Position numbers and translations under genes: made by a program. Source: Podospora comata (lineage: Eukaryota > Ascomycota > Sordariomycetes > Sordariales > Podosporaceae). Taken from it: a DNA stretch of 64,000 nucleotides. Below the pieces are notes generated by a model. It saw only the letters and a list, made by a program, of their open reading frames with translations, searched no databases and was not told the origin of the DNA. Positions 22,101 through 32,105 of this stretch are shown one piece after another; position 1 is the first letter of the stretch, and each line of letters begins with the position of its first letter. The stretch is taken from assembly GCA_017354895.1 (NCBI GenBank), contig CP071493.1, positions 7,130,001 through 7,194,000 on the forward strand, read 5' to 3'.

Positions 22101-22296
22101 CGGAAAAAACTATCACAAAAGAAGTCAGCCTCACAGATCATTGGTGCCGGCCGAACAGGTCTCTTCACTGACTCAGCTCATCGGAGCCGGCAACGGACGA
22201 GGGCTCGCTGGCCGAGCGGGAACGGCCAGAGGCGACAGGGCTGCTGTCGACGCCAACGACAGCTTCCTCGGACCAGGTCACCGAGGGCGAGGACAT
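19141..22296 (-). CDS. RNA-binding protein with three RRM domains
   Basis: Eight minus-strand exons: 22296-22173, 22109-22061, 21783-21727, 21008-20751, 20679-20459, 20398-20211, 20147-19916 and 19862-19141. The product is about 616 aa. Residues 1-155 are Ser/Ala-rich. RRM1 has an RNP2-like CVFVANL (across the exon 4/5 junction) and an RNP1-like NNLPFAFVQY. RRM2 starts SFIIYKRDCSEILIDEARK. RRM3 has RSIYVGGLPLDATEEEMFEI and RQFCFVEFDKMETPTYAIN. The tail is rich in Gly, Gln, His, Pro and Asn. This is a nuclear or cytoplasmic mRNA-binding regulator by architecture; the target is unknown. The introns from exon 4 on are 53-71 nt, but the introns after exons 2 and 3 are 277 and 718 nt, so the first three exons are less certain. 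An alternative promoter inside the 718-nt intron is possible. Confidence 0.8.
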
Positions 22297-22467
22297 CTTG
22301 AGTTCGAGTTTGTTCTGAAGACACTTTGTTAGCGACTGGTCAATTTGGATGGAGCGATGATGATCAGTTCATGAAGGGTGAAGAAGATGATGGATGGATG
22401 GGGTGGCTGACAGCAGATGGTGGTCGATGATGGTTGAGAGTGCTCAAGAGGGTCGAGGACGAGGTGG

Positions 22468-22514
22468 TTGTTCGAAGGAAAGGGAAGAAAGGGAAGAAAG
22501 GGAAGAAAGGGAAG
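22468..22514. repeat. GGGAAGAAA microsatellite
   Basis: A 9-bp unit, GGGAAGAAA, is repeated about four times, about 170 bp upstream of the RNA-binding-protein ATG. On the gene strand it forms a pyrimidine tract within the presumed promoter. Confidence 0.8.
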
Positions 22515-22593
22515 GAGGGCAGCAATGAAGAAAGGAAGAAGGTTGCAAACGAAAAGTTGACCCAATCGATTTACAAAACTAGGTGGTGAGTAG

Positions 22594-22678
22594 CCAGAAT
22601 CGTCAGGCCGCTGAGATCAACCAGTCACCTTGGCCAGAGTCGTCAGGCCACAACCACCTCAGCCAGAGCCGTGAGGCC
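22594..22678. repeat. Three spaced copies of a 16-bp motif
   Basis: CCAGARYCGTSAGGCC occurs at 22594, 22634 and 22663, with one to three mismatches between copies. It may be a short decayed tandem array or protein-binding sites; nothing shows which. Confidence 0.6.
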
Positions 22679-22920
22679 GCGGCGACTGCTAGTCGGGCGT
22701 GGAGGCCAAAAGATGAGGTCGTAGATGAAGGTGGTTATGGGAAAAGAAAGCCATCAGAGGAATAAATACTTACTGGTTGTTACTTCGATCGAAATATCGA
22801 AGAAGGAATGCTGAGGGAGTTGAGGAGGGTATCATCCAAGGAAGAAGTGGGAGGACGATGGAAAGAGAAGAAGAGAGAGAGCAGGAAGATTTAAACTAAA
22901 TAAAATATGGGTATGATGTC

Positions 22921-23150
22921 GTCGACAGGTCTCGGCAGTGCGGTCTGTGGGTAGGATATTGTCGACAGTCTCGGCACTGCGGTCTGTGTGTATGGTGTTA
23001 TCGATAGGTCTCGACACTGTAGTCTATGGGGAGGATGTCGTTGATAGTCTCGGCACTGTGGTCTGTGGGTATGATGTTGTTGACAGGTCTTGACACTGCG
23101 GTCTGTGGGCAGGATCTCGTCGATATGTCTTGACACTGCGGCCTGTGGTG
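22921..23150. repeat. 39/40-bp minisatellite with alternating units
   Basis: Six head-to-tail units of the form GTCGACAGGTCTCGGCACTG plus a half like CGGTCTGTGGGTAGGATATT. Odd units carry AGGTCT and even ones AGTCT, so unit length alternates 40 and 39 bp. The array may have grown as a 79-bp dimer. A partial seventh unit lies just to the left. Stop-free minus-strand reading frames through it are a side effect. Confidence 0.85.
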
Positions 23151-23269
23151 GTAGGAACATGAGATGCCTGACGGGAGTGTAGCCTCCAAAACAAGGTGTT
23201 CGACCTGTGCAAAGAGGAAGTACGCATTATCAAGGCTCTTAGGTCAGGGCTTTTGGTTCAAGTATCTGT

Positions 23270-23400
23270 ATTACTTAGCGGTAACGGGTCATGGTAAAGC
23301 AGCTATTAGATCTCAAAGCAGAGAAGACTACCGGCACTACCCAAGCAGAATACTACGCTTTGGGAGAGGAGATGATGGGGTAAGCCAACTGACAACTGTC
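23270..23400 (+). mobile_element. Ty1/Copia LTR-retrotransposon fossil (RNase H scrap)
   Basis: A short stretch around 23310-23375 encodes a motif of the Copia RNase H type (TQAEYYAL, compare the family's S/T-x-E-A-E-Y-x-A-L). It is isolated in the desert, broken and much degraded, and no LTR pair, integrase or reverse transcriptase can be seen around it. Age looks old. The match is short, so the call is tentative. Confidence 0.45.
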
Positions 23401-23989
23401 TGCTGGATGAGATGACTCATTCTCAAGCAAGCACTCGATTTAAAGGCAGGAAGAGAGCCAATATTCTTCTTCTCGGTATTTTCAAGAGTCTTCAGAGGTA
23501 TTATTTGAGCCACGGTTGAGTTTTCATAATGTTAGGTACGGTGATTTTGAGAAAGTGTTGTTCCAGGAAAGAGATAGAAGAAAGTGGTGCCTTTGTGCTC
23601 GTTGATATCTCATTGAGTCGCTCTCATGACTATGGAATCACATTCACGAGTTGTTCAGGGCCCTGGGTCACATCAAAAGCTTTTTAAAGCACAGGAGGTA
23701 TCTTCTAACAAATGAGAAAGATTCGCACCAAGTCTAGAAAGGTCGTGCGATGAGACGAAAGGAAGACAAAGTGGGAGAGAGATCTTCTGGGCGTGGGAAA
23801 AAGAATAGCTGGGACGAAGTGAAGGGGGCAGTGGAACAGAAGATAGCGCGGCAAGGCGGCAGAAGAGTCTCGTGAATACGGAAGAGGAAGACTGAAACTG
23901 CTTTAGAGAGAAGATTGTGGGTGTGATTTTGCTGAAGGACAGGGCAGCATCAACCATCGACTATCAAAGCAACAACACCATGCTCTACA

Positions 23990-24475
23990 TACTATGCAGC
24001 TACCATAGGGGTGTGAAAATCCCGTAAAAATTCTTCAACTTTCTTGTTTACCATAAACTTGTTCACAACATCATCCTCCACATGATAGGCTGGTTGCAAG
24101 GGAGCATGAAAAGTCCGTAAAAAATCCGCAACTTCCATGTGAACGGTGCTTCATTAGACAACTTATTGGCGATGTCATCCTCGGAAAAGTAGGCGGGTAG
24201 TATGGGAGCGTGAAAAGTCTGCGAAAAGTCCGCAACTTCCTTATATACAGTGCTTCATAAAATAATATTGTTGATGATGTCGCTGATGATGTCGCTGATG
24301 ATGTCGCTGGATGATGTCGGTGATGATGTTGTTTGTGTGTTGTACTCGACATAGTAGGCGGGTGTCAGGGGGGCAGGAAGAATCTGTAGAAACTCCGAAA
24401 CTCCTTATGTGCGAGGCTTGATATCAGGGCAACATCATCCTCAGCATACTTGGCGAGTACTATAGAAGTAGGAAG
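23990..24475. repeat. Tandem family of about 100-bp degenerate repeats
   Basis: Four to five copies begin near 24000, 24100, 24200, 24360 and (partial) 24455. Shared words are GGGAGCRTGAAAAGTCCG, CCGCAACTTCC, GTGCTTCAT, CATCATCCTC and AGTAGGCGGGT. Copies differ by roughly a quarter of positions by eye. The third copy is lengthened by a GATGATGTCGCT run (about 24270-24330). The origin is unknown; no coding potential is seen. Confidence 0.75.
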
Positions 24476-24488
24476 AGAGAATTCACAT

Positions 24489-24870
24489 CTTTGTAATTTT
24501 CGTTTTTTCTTTTTATTATTTATTTTATTTTATTTACCTTTCCTATCCTATCTTTCTTTTCTAACAATTCTTTTCGCTTTCAGTTTATAACTAGGGCTTG
24601 TATATATACCTCTCGATATTTCAAATTCTAATCTTTAAGGGTATTATATTTAAGTAAGTAAATCACGAATTTGTGGACGAACTAAGTTAAGGCTTAGGAT
24701 TAAAGTTAGGCATTTGATATATAGAGGGAGTTTATCACCTTTACGATGATATAAAAAATTAAAAGGCTGGAATAGGTTATAGAAATTACCGCTAGCTATC
24801 ATTACGAGTCGGCCTATACCTATCCCTAGAGAGTTTTTCATAAGACCGTTACTACTACGCAGCGATGGCC
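24489..24870. other. AT-rich block, possible transposon relic
   Basis: A TTTTATTT-type tract (24500-24560) is followed by about 300 bp of TA-rich unique sequence that ends sharply at normal GC near 24870. The base change at both edges suggests an inserted, mutated element, but no ends, repeats or protein traces are visible. Confidence 0.35.
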
Positions 24871-24888
24871 CTCGGCCAATAAACGTGA

Positions 24889-24917
24889 CACACACATACA
24901 CACACACACGCACACAA
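24889..24917. repeat. CA dinucleotide repeat
   Basis: ACACACATACACACACACAC-type run of about 29 bp next to the AT-rich block. Confidence 0.85.
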
Positions 24918-27900
24918 AAGGCGTGCGAACCAGATCGCGGTGGGAAACAGACCTCCCACACAGTACGCTAGATTACTATGTGTAAGGTAAGGGCAAGATG
25001 ACGATGTGCAAGACAAGGTTATGCAATCTTTTGAGATGGGCCATTTAGTTTGCTTTGATAGAGAACCAAGAGATATCCAGCACTCCACTCTCTTGAATGG
25101 AATACATTTGATGAATCTTTACTCTTCAGCAAGAGGTAAAGAGATACAAGAGGCGTTGCGATATGAATAGTCAGCGTGATAGCGTAACATGAACATAGGT
25201 GTGCGGAATAAAAGGGCTTGGGAGATTGCAAAAATGGCCCCAGTTGTGAGGCTTTCTTTGCAGAAATAGGGACAGGGCTTCTTGAATGAGGGGGAGCTGA
25301 AAGATCACATCTGCCCAGCAGTTTGCTGCCTACCGAACAGAGGCATCTGTCACAAGACAGGCAACCCCTGTCCTCATAGTGGAGAGATGGGTCTGGGGAT
25401 TGAACCTTTAATCAACGACCTTTGAAAGACCCCGGGACTGAAATGTGCAGAACACACCATCTTCCATCTTCCATCTACCAGGTAAGCTGTGGATGACCTG
25501 ACGCTTTTGCTAAAGAGGATGACGACATACAGACCGGAAGTCTGGGCAGACTGACACCGATCATGGCCTCAAAGTCATTAGACAGTTGATGCAACAACAA
25601 TAGATAGAATTGAAAGAGGCAAGGCCTGGAAAGCAGGGATGTGGTGGCTTTCTTCTCTTGCCCGTTTCGACTGCTTTCATGCTGCAGGACATGCTGGTTT
25701 TTCAAACACCCACTTTCTTTGATTTTCGAAGCTGGAGAACAGCAGAAGCAAGCGTATCTAGGTAAGCACATTTTCGAAATCATGCCGACTGGGTGTTGAT
25801 TTGCATTTGATTCCATCCTTTTTGACAACAGTTGGCGATAAAGTGGGTATGCACGTGATCTGCACCTGAGGCGCATGTCGCAGGAGATCAACGTCGCAAG
25901 GCGGCGAGGCTGAAAGTATTCCGGGTACACAGCTGCATATCCTCCATTTTGAACCAAGAAAGCATCCAATAGAAATCGGGTGCAACAAGTCACAATGGAG
26001 GTCAGATGTAGGGCATAGCTTCTGAGTGCAGTATATAGGTATTGAAGAAACCTAGGAAGGCCAGAGTGAAGAGCTCTTGGCTAATCGGAAATGGAATGCT
26101 ACACAGGGACTCAGATGTTGTTGGTGGGAAAGTCCAACGCAGCAAGTTTGATGCAACAACTCCAAATGCTCCACCTTTTTGCCGCTGAAAGAGCATCGGC
26201 GCACTGCTGCAGTGTGTGCCTCTGTAGGTACTGGCCTGTATTACCCATCCCTCTGCATTTGCTTGAAGTAGTATTGACACTTCGTCCTAGCATCCACTAT
26301 TTTACGACAACCTTGCCACGATCTATGCTAGAAATTCTACATAAAGACTTATTAAACTATGGAGTTACGATCAAGGTACGAATCGAACATCTGGCATTTC
26401 TGCCGAAGGGTGCGCCAAGAACTAGCGGGAAAACAATTTTAAAAATGATCGCCGTTTCTTACGACGATCGGGCAACATACTTCCAGTAGGCGGTGAATTC
26501 CTTAAGATGGTAAATGCTCGGACGTTGCCAGTTTCACAACACTACCTACATGAAGCCAGCGGCAAGTCATATCACACAGCAGCCAATCACGCACACACAC
26601 AAAACCACAGCACCCGACAACTTGGGTCCAAAGACGTTATGCCTTGGCAGTGCAGTTGAACCAATCATCGTTGAGTGGCTAAAGAGGTGCATACGGGTAC
26701 CGTACCCGCGTTTCGATATCTCGCTCTCAGGTTACACACACTTTGATGGATTCCATGCCAAGAGAAGCTGGCGTGGAAGCTGTGAGGCGTGATACAAACT
26801 AAGCAAAGCACAAAATTAGGTTAATCCTGCAGTGATGGTGCCGGAGCCATCATCCGCTTACAGTGGTGCTTTGATGATGAGAATGCATAGCCGCTATATC
26901 TGGAGCTTGTGTCACAGTATCAACTCTGTTTAAAAGTTGGAATGTATTGACGATGCTCTTTCAAGGCTTAAGGTGATCTTTTTCTTCGGACTGAGGTCAA
27001 GCCCAAAGTGTCGGGTATCTCCTGCATTTCTCTAGTAAGGCAAGCAGCCTTTTACATTGTTTGAAGCAGTCCCCGACATTTGCCTGTGTCTCTTTACAGA
27101 ATTTATGATGGTATTCTGCCCGTTCATTGGGTATACCAACTAAGGAACCGTCTGCTTCTAAGAGTAGGGAGTGGGTGGACCAGCGGACATATAGTGAGAG
27201 TCCTACAAAAGGTGGAAAGCAATCAATTTCGTCCGAGCAGATCTTTAAAAATGCAGATATCTCTGTTTGGAAAGCACAACTTAGCTACTCTGAAAGTGAA
27301 GCTCATCACCTCCAGTTATGGGCAGTACAAGGATATTGTTGACCATTGAAGGCTTGATGGAAAAGAAAAGAGACAAGGGACAGAGTAGGCCATAGACCAA
27401 CCCTCTACCCACAGACTTGCATATAACTATTCTATGCGAATAGTTCTTATAAGGGCTTCATGTAAAGATTGACTTGGTTGCCTGATGAACATCTCTCTGA
27501 CGCTCTGTCCCGAGATATTTAGGATGTGAACGCAGGAGTACTTGGCCGAAAAGACCATCGCTTCATCTCTCATTTCTCTCGTAAAAAGAGATAATACGAT
27601 CTTGTTTAAATCACGAGTCTCCATATATTTAATGGATTGGTATATCAAACCTTCTGAAAAGGTTGCTCACCATCCATTCAAGGACAGAAACTTGGAGTCG
27701 AGCCAGGCTATCCCAAGAGCAGGCCAGATTGGAGCTCTGTAAAATACACCAAAATTTGACGAGATCAAAACAGAATAGTGTTGGCACGACACCGGGTGCT
27801 TTTTGGTGCTGGTGCCGCAGTGTTTGAGGTGAAGAATGGGAAGACGTTGGGTTTGATGATGGTCTGGGTTAGGGTTGAGCACAAGCAGGGCCTTGGCGCA

Positions 27901-28272
27901 AGAGCCCCACGTGAAACCCAAATCCGAAGCTATATGACCACCCCACTGGCGTCCCGCGCTCTGATTGCTCTGATGACGTCCTGCAAAACCCAGCAATTCA
28001 GAGCTCCAATCCCCAGAATTGGACCTCTGGAAGCCGTTGCGCCGCATGGAACATTGAGGTGCACCTACACTCCCCGAGCACCACACCCTCAGCTACCGCC
28101 ATTGCGATAATGCGCATAGAAGTTTGAGCCAACCGGGCTCTTTGCGCATATTCAACCCCACCGGCGAACATCGAGCCATTGTTGCCCGCACCTGGCCCTC
28201 GATATCTCGAAGCTCCCGACCCTTGTTATACATAGCCCAAGTCTACAGTGGCGAGCTAGACAATCGCCCACC

Positions 28273-29201
28273 ATGCAGACCACACGAGTCCTCCGCTACA
28301 AAGGCTTCTGGGGCCGAAGTATGGACGAGCTCAAACGTCTTTCCAACATCGGTACCTAACCCCCTCCAACCTCCCCTCTCCCACATCATCACTAACCTCC
28401 CCTCCTCCCCCCTCCCCCCACACCCCAGCCATAAAAATGGAAGGTGTCACTGGCCCCCAAGGTCCCCGTGAACTCTTCGACTTCCGCACCCCCTCCTCCA
28501 TCGAAGACTGCAAAGTCATGTCCGACGACGAAATCGGCGGCCTCTCCACCTCCCACCTCGACTGGATCGTCGCCCCCCCAGCCGGCTCTGTCCCCGCCTC
28601 CCAGCTCCCATCGCCCAACTCCCCCGGCTACGCCAAATTCTACGGCAACATCTCCACCCACCTCCCAGCCGACCGACCAGATATCAAACGAACGGGGTAT
28701 GCCGCGTTTCGAACACAAGACCGGCCGCGTAATCTCTTTACCAGAGGACTGTGGGACATCGATCCATACATCTACCTCGCATTGCGAGTCAAATCAGACG
28801 GGAGGAGTTACTTTGTCAATGTGCAGACAGAATCGATTGTGCCGACGGATCTACATCAGCACAGGTTGTTTGTCAAGAAGCCGGGGGAGTGGGAGACGGT
28901 GTTGATCAAGTGGAACAATTTCGTCAGGACGAACCACGGGTTTGTGGTAGAGCCGCAGACGGAGATCTTGAGGCAAAAGGTCAAGAGCATTGGGGTGGGG
29001 TTGACGGATAGGATACCGGGGCCGTTTGAGCTTTGTATTGAGAGGATGTGGGCGACGAATGACGAGAGCGATGCGGATCAGGTGGTGGATGCTTCTGCTG
29101 CCGTTGCTGCGCCGGAACAGGAGGCGCCGGTGGTGGAGACGAAACAAGAGGGGGATTTGAAGACGAAGAGGGGGGAGAAGGTTGCTTGGGGGAGGCGGTA
29201 G
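28273..29201 (+). CDS. CIA30: Complex I intermediate-associated protein 30 (CIA30/NDUFAF1)
   Basis: This is a mitochondrial assembly chaperone for the membrane arm of respiratory complex I. Exon 1 is 28273-28351 and exon 2 is 28429-29201. The intron 28352-28428 (GTACCT...CCCCAG) is phase 1 and joins LKRLSNI to AIKMEGV. The protein is 283 aa. The CIA30 domain spans about residues 40-230, with PRELFDFRTPSSIEDCKVMS near its start, GYAAFRTQD, and LFTRGLWDIDPYIYLALRVK. Next come GRSYFVNVQTESIVPTDLHQ and FVEWETVLIKW-type family sequence, ending KSIGVGLTDRIPGPFELCIE. The tail after 235 is Ala/Glu/Lys-rich and poorly conserved. The ATG context accATGc and the match of RVLRYKGFWGRS to family N-termini support the start. 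Confidence 0.92.
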
Positions 29202-29900
29202 TGTGTGCTGAGAGAAGAGGGGGATGTGAGATGGCGATAAGAGATGTGTAAATATACTGAATTTGTCATGGGCACAGTATGGAGAATGGGAACGGGCAAA
29301 AAGCTGATTCTACCAAATTAAGGGAACATGAAGGCAGTGTGAGACGGGAACGGCTCGGTTCATATGTTGACTGACATGTACATAAAAATCTCGAGCCAGC
29401 ACTTCGCAAGACGAATATGCACTTTCCAATCTTGCCATCCGAAGTCAAATGTCATGTCGGGTATCATCAATCTCGTCGATTATTCATAGCCACTTCCCAA
29501 GGAAGCCTTTCTACACAAGATACAAACAAGAAATCATCGCCATCCACTCACTGTCTCTCCCAAGTTGATGTTGAACAGTACTCCTTTGCTCCATGCAACC
29601 AACCGATTCCTCCAAAACAAATCAGATTTGGCCTCACCCAAACGCCGCCCAGTATATGCAGAACCTCAATGCGCAAAAAAACACACAAAAAACACACAAA
29701 AAACACACAAAAAACACACAAAAAACACACAAGAAAAGCACAAGAAAAGCACAAGAAAAGCACAAGAAAAGAAGAAGAAAAAAAGAAAAGAAAAGAAAAA
29801 AAAAAGAAAAAAGAAACAAGAAAAAAGAAAGAAAAAAGAAAACACCCAGAAACCCCGCTACCGTGCACTCGCCGTGTTCAAAGCCCCATGACCACACACG
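29202..29900. other. Convergent 3' region with purine/A-rich tract
   Basis: 700 bp between CIA30 (+) and the RS-rich gene (-). A low-complexity tract at 29670-29850 starts with CACAAAAAACA repeats and passes into AAGAAAAGCAC and AAAAGAAA repeats. Lys-rich ORFs through this tract are artefacts of composition. Confidence 0.7.
29672..29850. repeat. A-rich compound microsatellite
   Basis: ACACAAAAA units (about five), then AGAAAAGCACA units (about four), then irregular AAGAAAA runs. It is strand-asymmetric, almost free of T. Confidence 0.85.
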
Positions 29901-31201
29901 TTACTCCAAATCCATATCCGAATTGCTGTGGCTCTTCCCCCTATCCCATTCCCTCTGCTCACCCTTCTTGGTGTACTTGACCGAGTCAAACATGTCCTTT
30001 TCACTTTCCTTGCCCCCCCTTTCCCACTTTTTGATCTGTTCCTCTGTGAACCCAGCAGCCCGCAGTCTGTCAGCACCCTGTTGCTTCCACTTCTGCCTGT
30101 CCCGGAACAACTCTACAGCCGAGTCCCAGGTGTTGCTGCTGGACGTGTCCTGCTTAAGGATGTCATCCAGCGGCACATCGTTCTTTGGATCGTAGTCCTC
30201 CGCAAACCGGCTATCCATCGCCGCGGCGCCCCTTCTAGGAGCACCGGCACCTCTTCCTCGGACACGAACTGGCGGCTCCGACGTTTGAGAGGGAGGTGCT
30301 GGGCCTATCAGCTCGTCCAGGGGATCGGAGTCCTCTTCGTCCACATGGCGATGTGGCCTGGAATACCGACTGGACCGTGATTGATCTTTCTCGTCACGCT
30401 CGTCATGTTCGTGTCGCCTATGTGAATGAGAGCCACGGTCTCTACCGTCCTTCCCTGACCTCCTTCCATGCGGCCTGGAGTGATGGCGATGGCTGTCCTC
30501 CGGCTCGCTGCCGAGGGGGGAGCGATCCCGGTGTCGTCGCTCTCTGCGTTCTCTGTGCCCAGGAGAGCGGGACCGTGACCTTTCGTGCCGTCGGTGATGT
30601 GAGCGCTTTATGTCGTCGTCAACCCTTCGGTGGGACCGTTCGCGATCTTTCTCGTCGCCATGCTTGGACTCGCGACTCTGGGAAGGCTCAGTCTTGGTTG
30701 AGGCCGAGTGGCGGTCTTTTCTGTCACTCCTCCTTTCCTTGGTGCTGTCTCGATCACTTTTGGTATGGCTACTCTCGCCTCCTTTGCGACCCTGCAAAAT
30801 GGAAGATATAGCCCCAAGTTGGCGGCGCCGAATGTCAGACTTGGTGGGGTTGAGTCGCTGTCGCTTCCTCTCTTCGACCTCGGTATGGTGGTTGAGCCGG
30901 GCTTGGGCTTCAGCGGCTTCCTTTGCAAGGAGGGCCTTGTTGTGATTCGCAGTCTCCTTTATTATGCGCCCGAGAAAATTGGTATTGGGCTTCGCCTTGT
31001 TCGCCGGCCTGGTCGTTGGGCGTGCGGTCAGCATGGGTGGTCCTGATGAGATGGCCATGACGATGGAGGTTGCGGTGAAACATACTTGGAAGATCGGAAA
31101 GCTTCGAGACCGACTGACGAGTATTTGATGGAGGCATCGCTGGCTTCCTTTGCCAACAAGCCCGCCACATAGTCATCTGTGAGTAAGGTATCGTTTGCCA
31201 T
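29901..31201 (-). CDS. RS/RD-rich nuclear splicing-associated protein
   Basis: Exon 1 is 31201-31086 and exon 2 is 31008-29901. The intron 31009-31085 (GTATGT, branch GCTGAC, acceptor CCAG) is phase 2. The protein is 407 aa. The conserved N-terminus reads MANDTLLTDDYVAGLLAKEA, SIKYSSVGLEAFRSSK, then KPNTNFLGRIIKETANHNKA and RRRQLGAISSILQGRK. The middle (about 135-260) is an Arg/Ser/Asp/His-rich low-complexity domain with RSRSRS and RRERRHRDRS runs. The acidic C-terminal third includes DPLDELIGP and DRLRAAGFTEEQIKKWERGG. This order resembles fungal proteins annotated as pre-mRNA splicing factor 38B-like. RS domains act in nuclear speckle and spliceosome contacts. The specific name is uncertain; a nuclear RNA-processing role is likely. 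Confidence 0.75.
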
Positions 31202-32105
31202 GTTTGCCGTGTGTTCAACCTTTCCAGAATGCGAAAAGCTGACGAAGGCCATCCATCAGAATGGGAAATAAAGAATAGAGGGCGCAAACCCTAACAAAAC
31301 AGCATTACTGATGAAGAGTAAGGCGAAAGGGAATTTTGAGGTGGTCGGTTGGCGGAGCAGGTTGCTGAGCCTCCTCGCGCATTTGGAGTTCACTGGGTGG
31401 TGTGTGCCAGACCGATCAGTTGCGGCTCAGCCAGTTGTGATCCTTATCAGGCACTTATCACATATATTTCTTTTATCTTATCAGTCCTGCCTTGGCAGCG
31501 GCATCAAAAACATCGTTTCTTCTGCAACACCCCTTCAACCACCAGCTTTGATTTGGCCCTCGGGCCTATAAACAATGGAAGATATGTGAAAAATGAACAT
31601 ACACTCTCGCTATCTTACCAATGCCATCTCATCAATCCCCACGCAAAACCGAACAGGGGTTTGAAACTCATAGCCCTGCTAAACTTGAACTGCGGGTAGG
31701 TAGCATCAGGGGACCTGTGATGCGAGCCGAATCGCCCACAAAGGTCCAGCAGCAGCGGCACCTCTGAGAGCTCTGTTTGCGGAACAAGAGAACAAACCCC
31801 AGATTCTCCAACAAAGCATGCATCGATCTCTTGATCAATGGATTGCTGCCATCGAGAACCAAAAGGTTCATGGTCAAAGACACTTGCCCCACCTCGCACG
31901 CACTAGCTAAAGCTGAACCCCTCTGGCCTGTCTACTGCCCAGCCCCTCAATTAGCCCCAAGACCCCAGCCAAAGTGCCAAAGGGCAGCGGGCAGCGGGCA
32001 GCCAGCACCAGCACGGGCCAGTGCAGTAGCAAAGCAATCAAGCCATTCCATCCACAATTCTCCAGCTTGATGAATGGAGCAGCGCACCAGACTGTGAAGA
32101 CGACA
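31202..32105. promoter_or_regulatory. Divergent promoter, RS-rich gene and JmjC-SET gene
   Basis: About 900 bp between two outward-facing genes. No TATA box is clear. The short plus-strand ORFs at 31311-31699 are not protein-like. In-frame ATGs at 31974 and 32070 lie upstream of the chosen start of the next gene. Confidence 0.5.

Larger units (their letters stand above)
22297..28272. other. 6-kb gene desert with degenerate repeats
   Basis: No gene can be supported between the RNA-binding-protein start and CIA30. The stretch holds a 9-mer microsatellite, a 16-bp scattered repeat, a 39/40-bp minisatellite, a Copia RNase H scrap, a family of about 100-bp repeats, an AT-rich block and a CA tract; these are listed separately. 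From about 25000 to 28272 there are only short ORFs without recognisable motifs. These include 25475-25993 (-), 26091-26489 (+), 27127-27342 (+) and 27427-27648 (-). Confidence 0.6.

Noticed and set aside
25385-25450. TTGAACC/GGTTCAATCC word suggesting a tRNA T-arm
   Set aside because: The flanking bases do not form T-stem, acceptor stem or anticodon arm.
25475-28086. Several ORFs of 60-170 aa in the desert
   Set aside because: None shows a conserved motif, plausible start and intron structure, or codon style of the neighbouring genes.
29548-29897. Phe/Leu-rich and Lys-rich ORFs through the A-rich tract
   Set aside because: They are simple-repeat translation; all frames are open because the tract lacks stop codons.
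31974-32105. Longer N-terminus for the JmjC-SET protein
   Set aside because: The added 44 residues are low complexity, and the later ATG at 32106 has better context and precedes a structured helix. It is kept as an alternative, not the main model.
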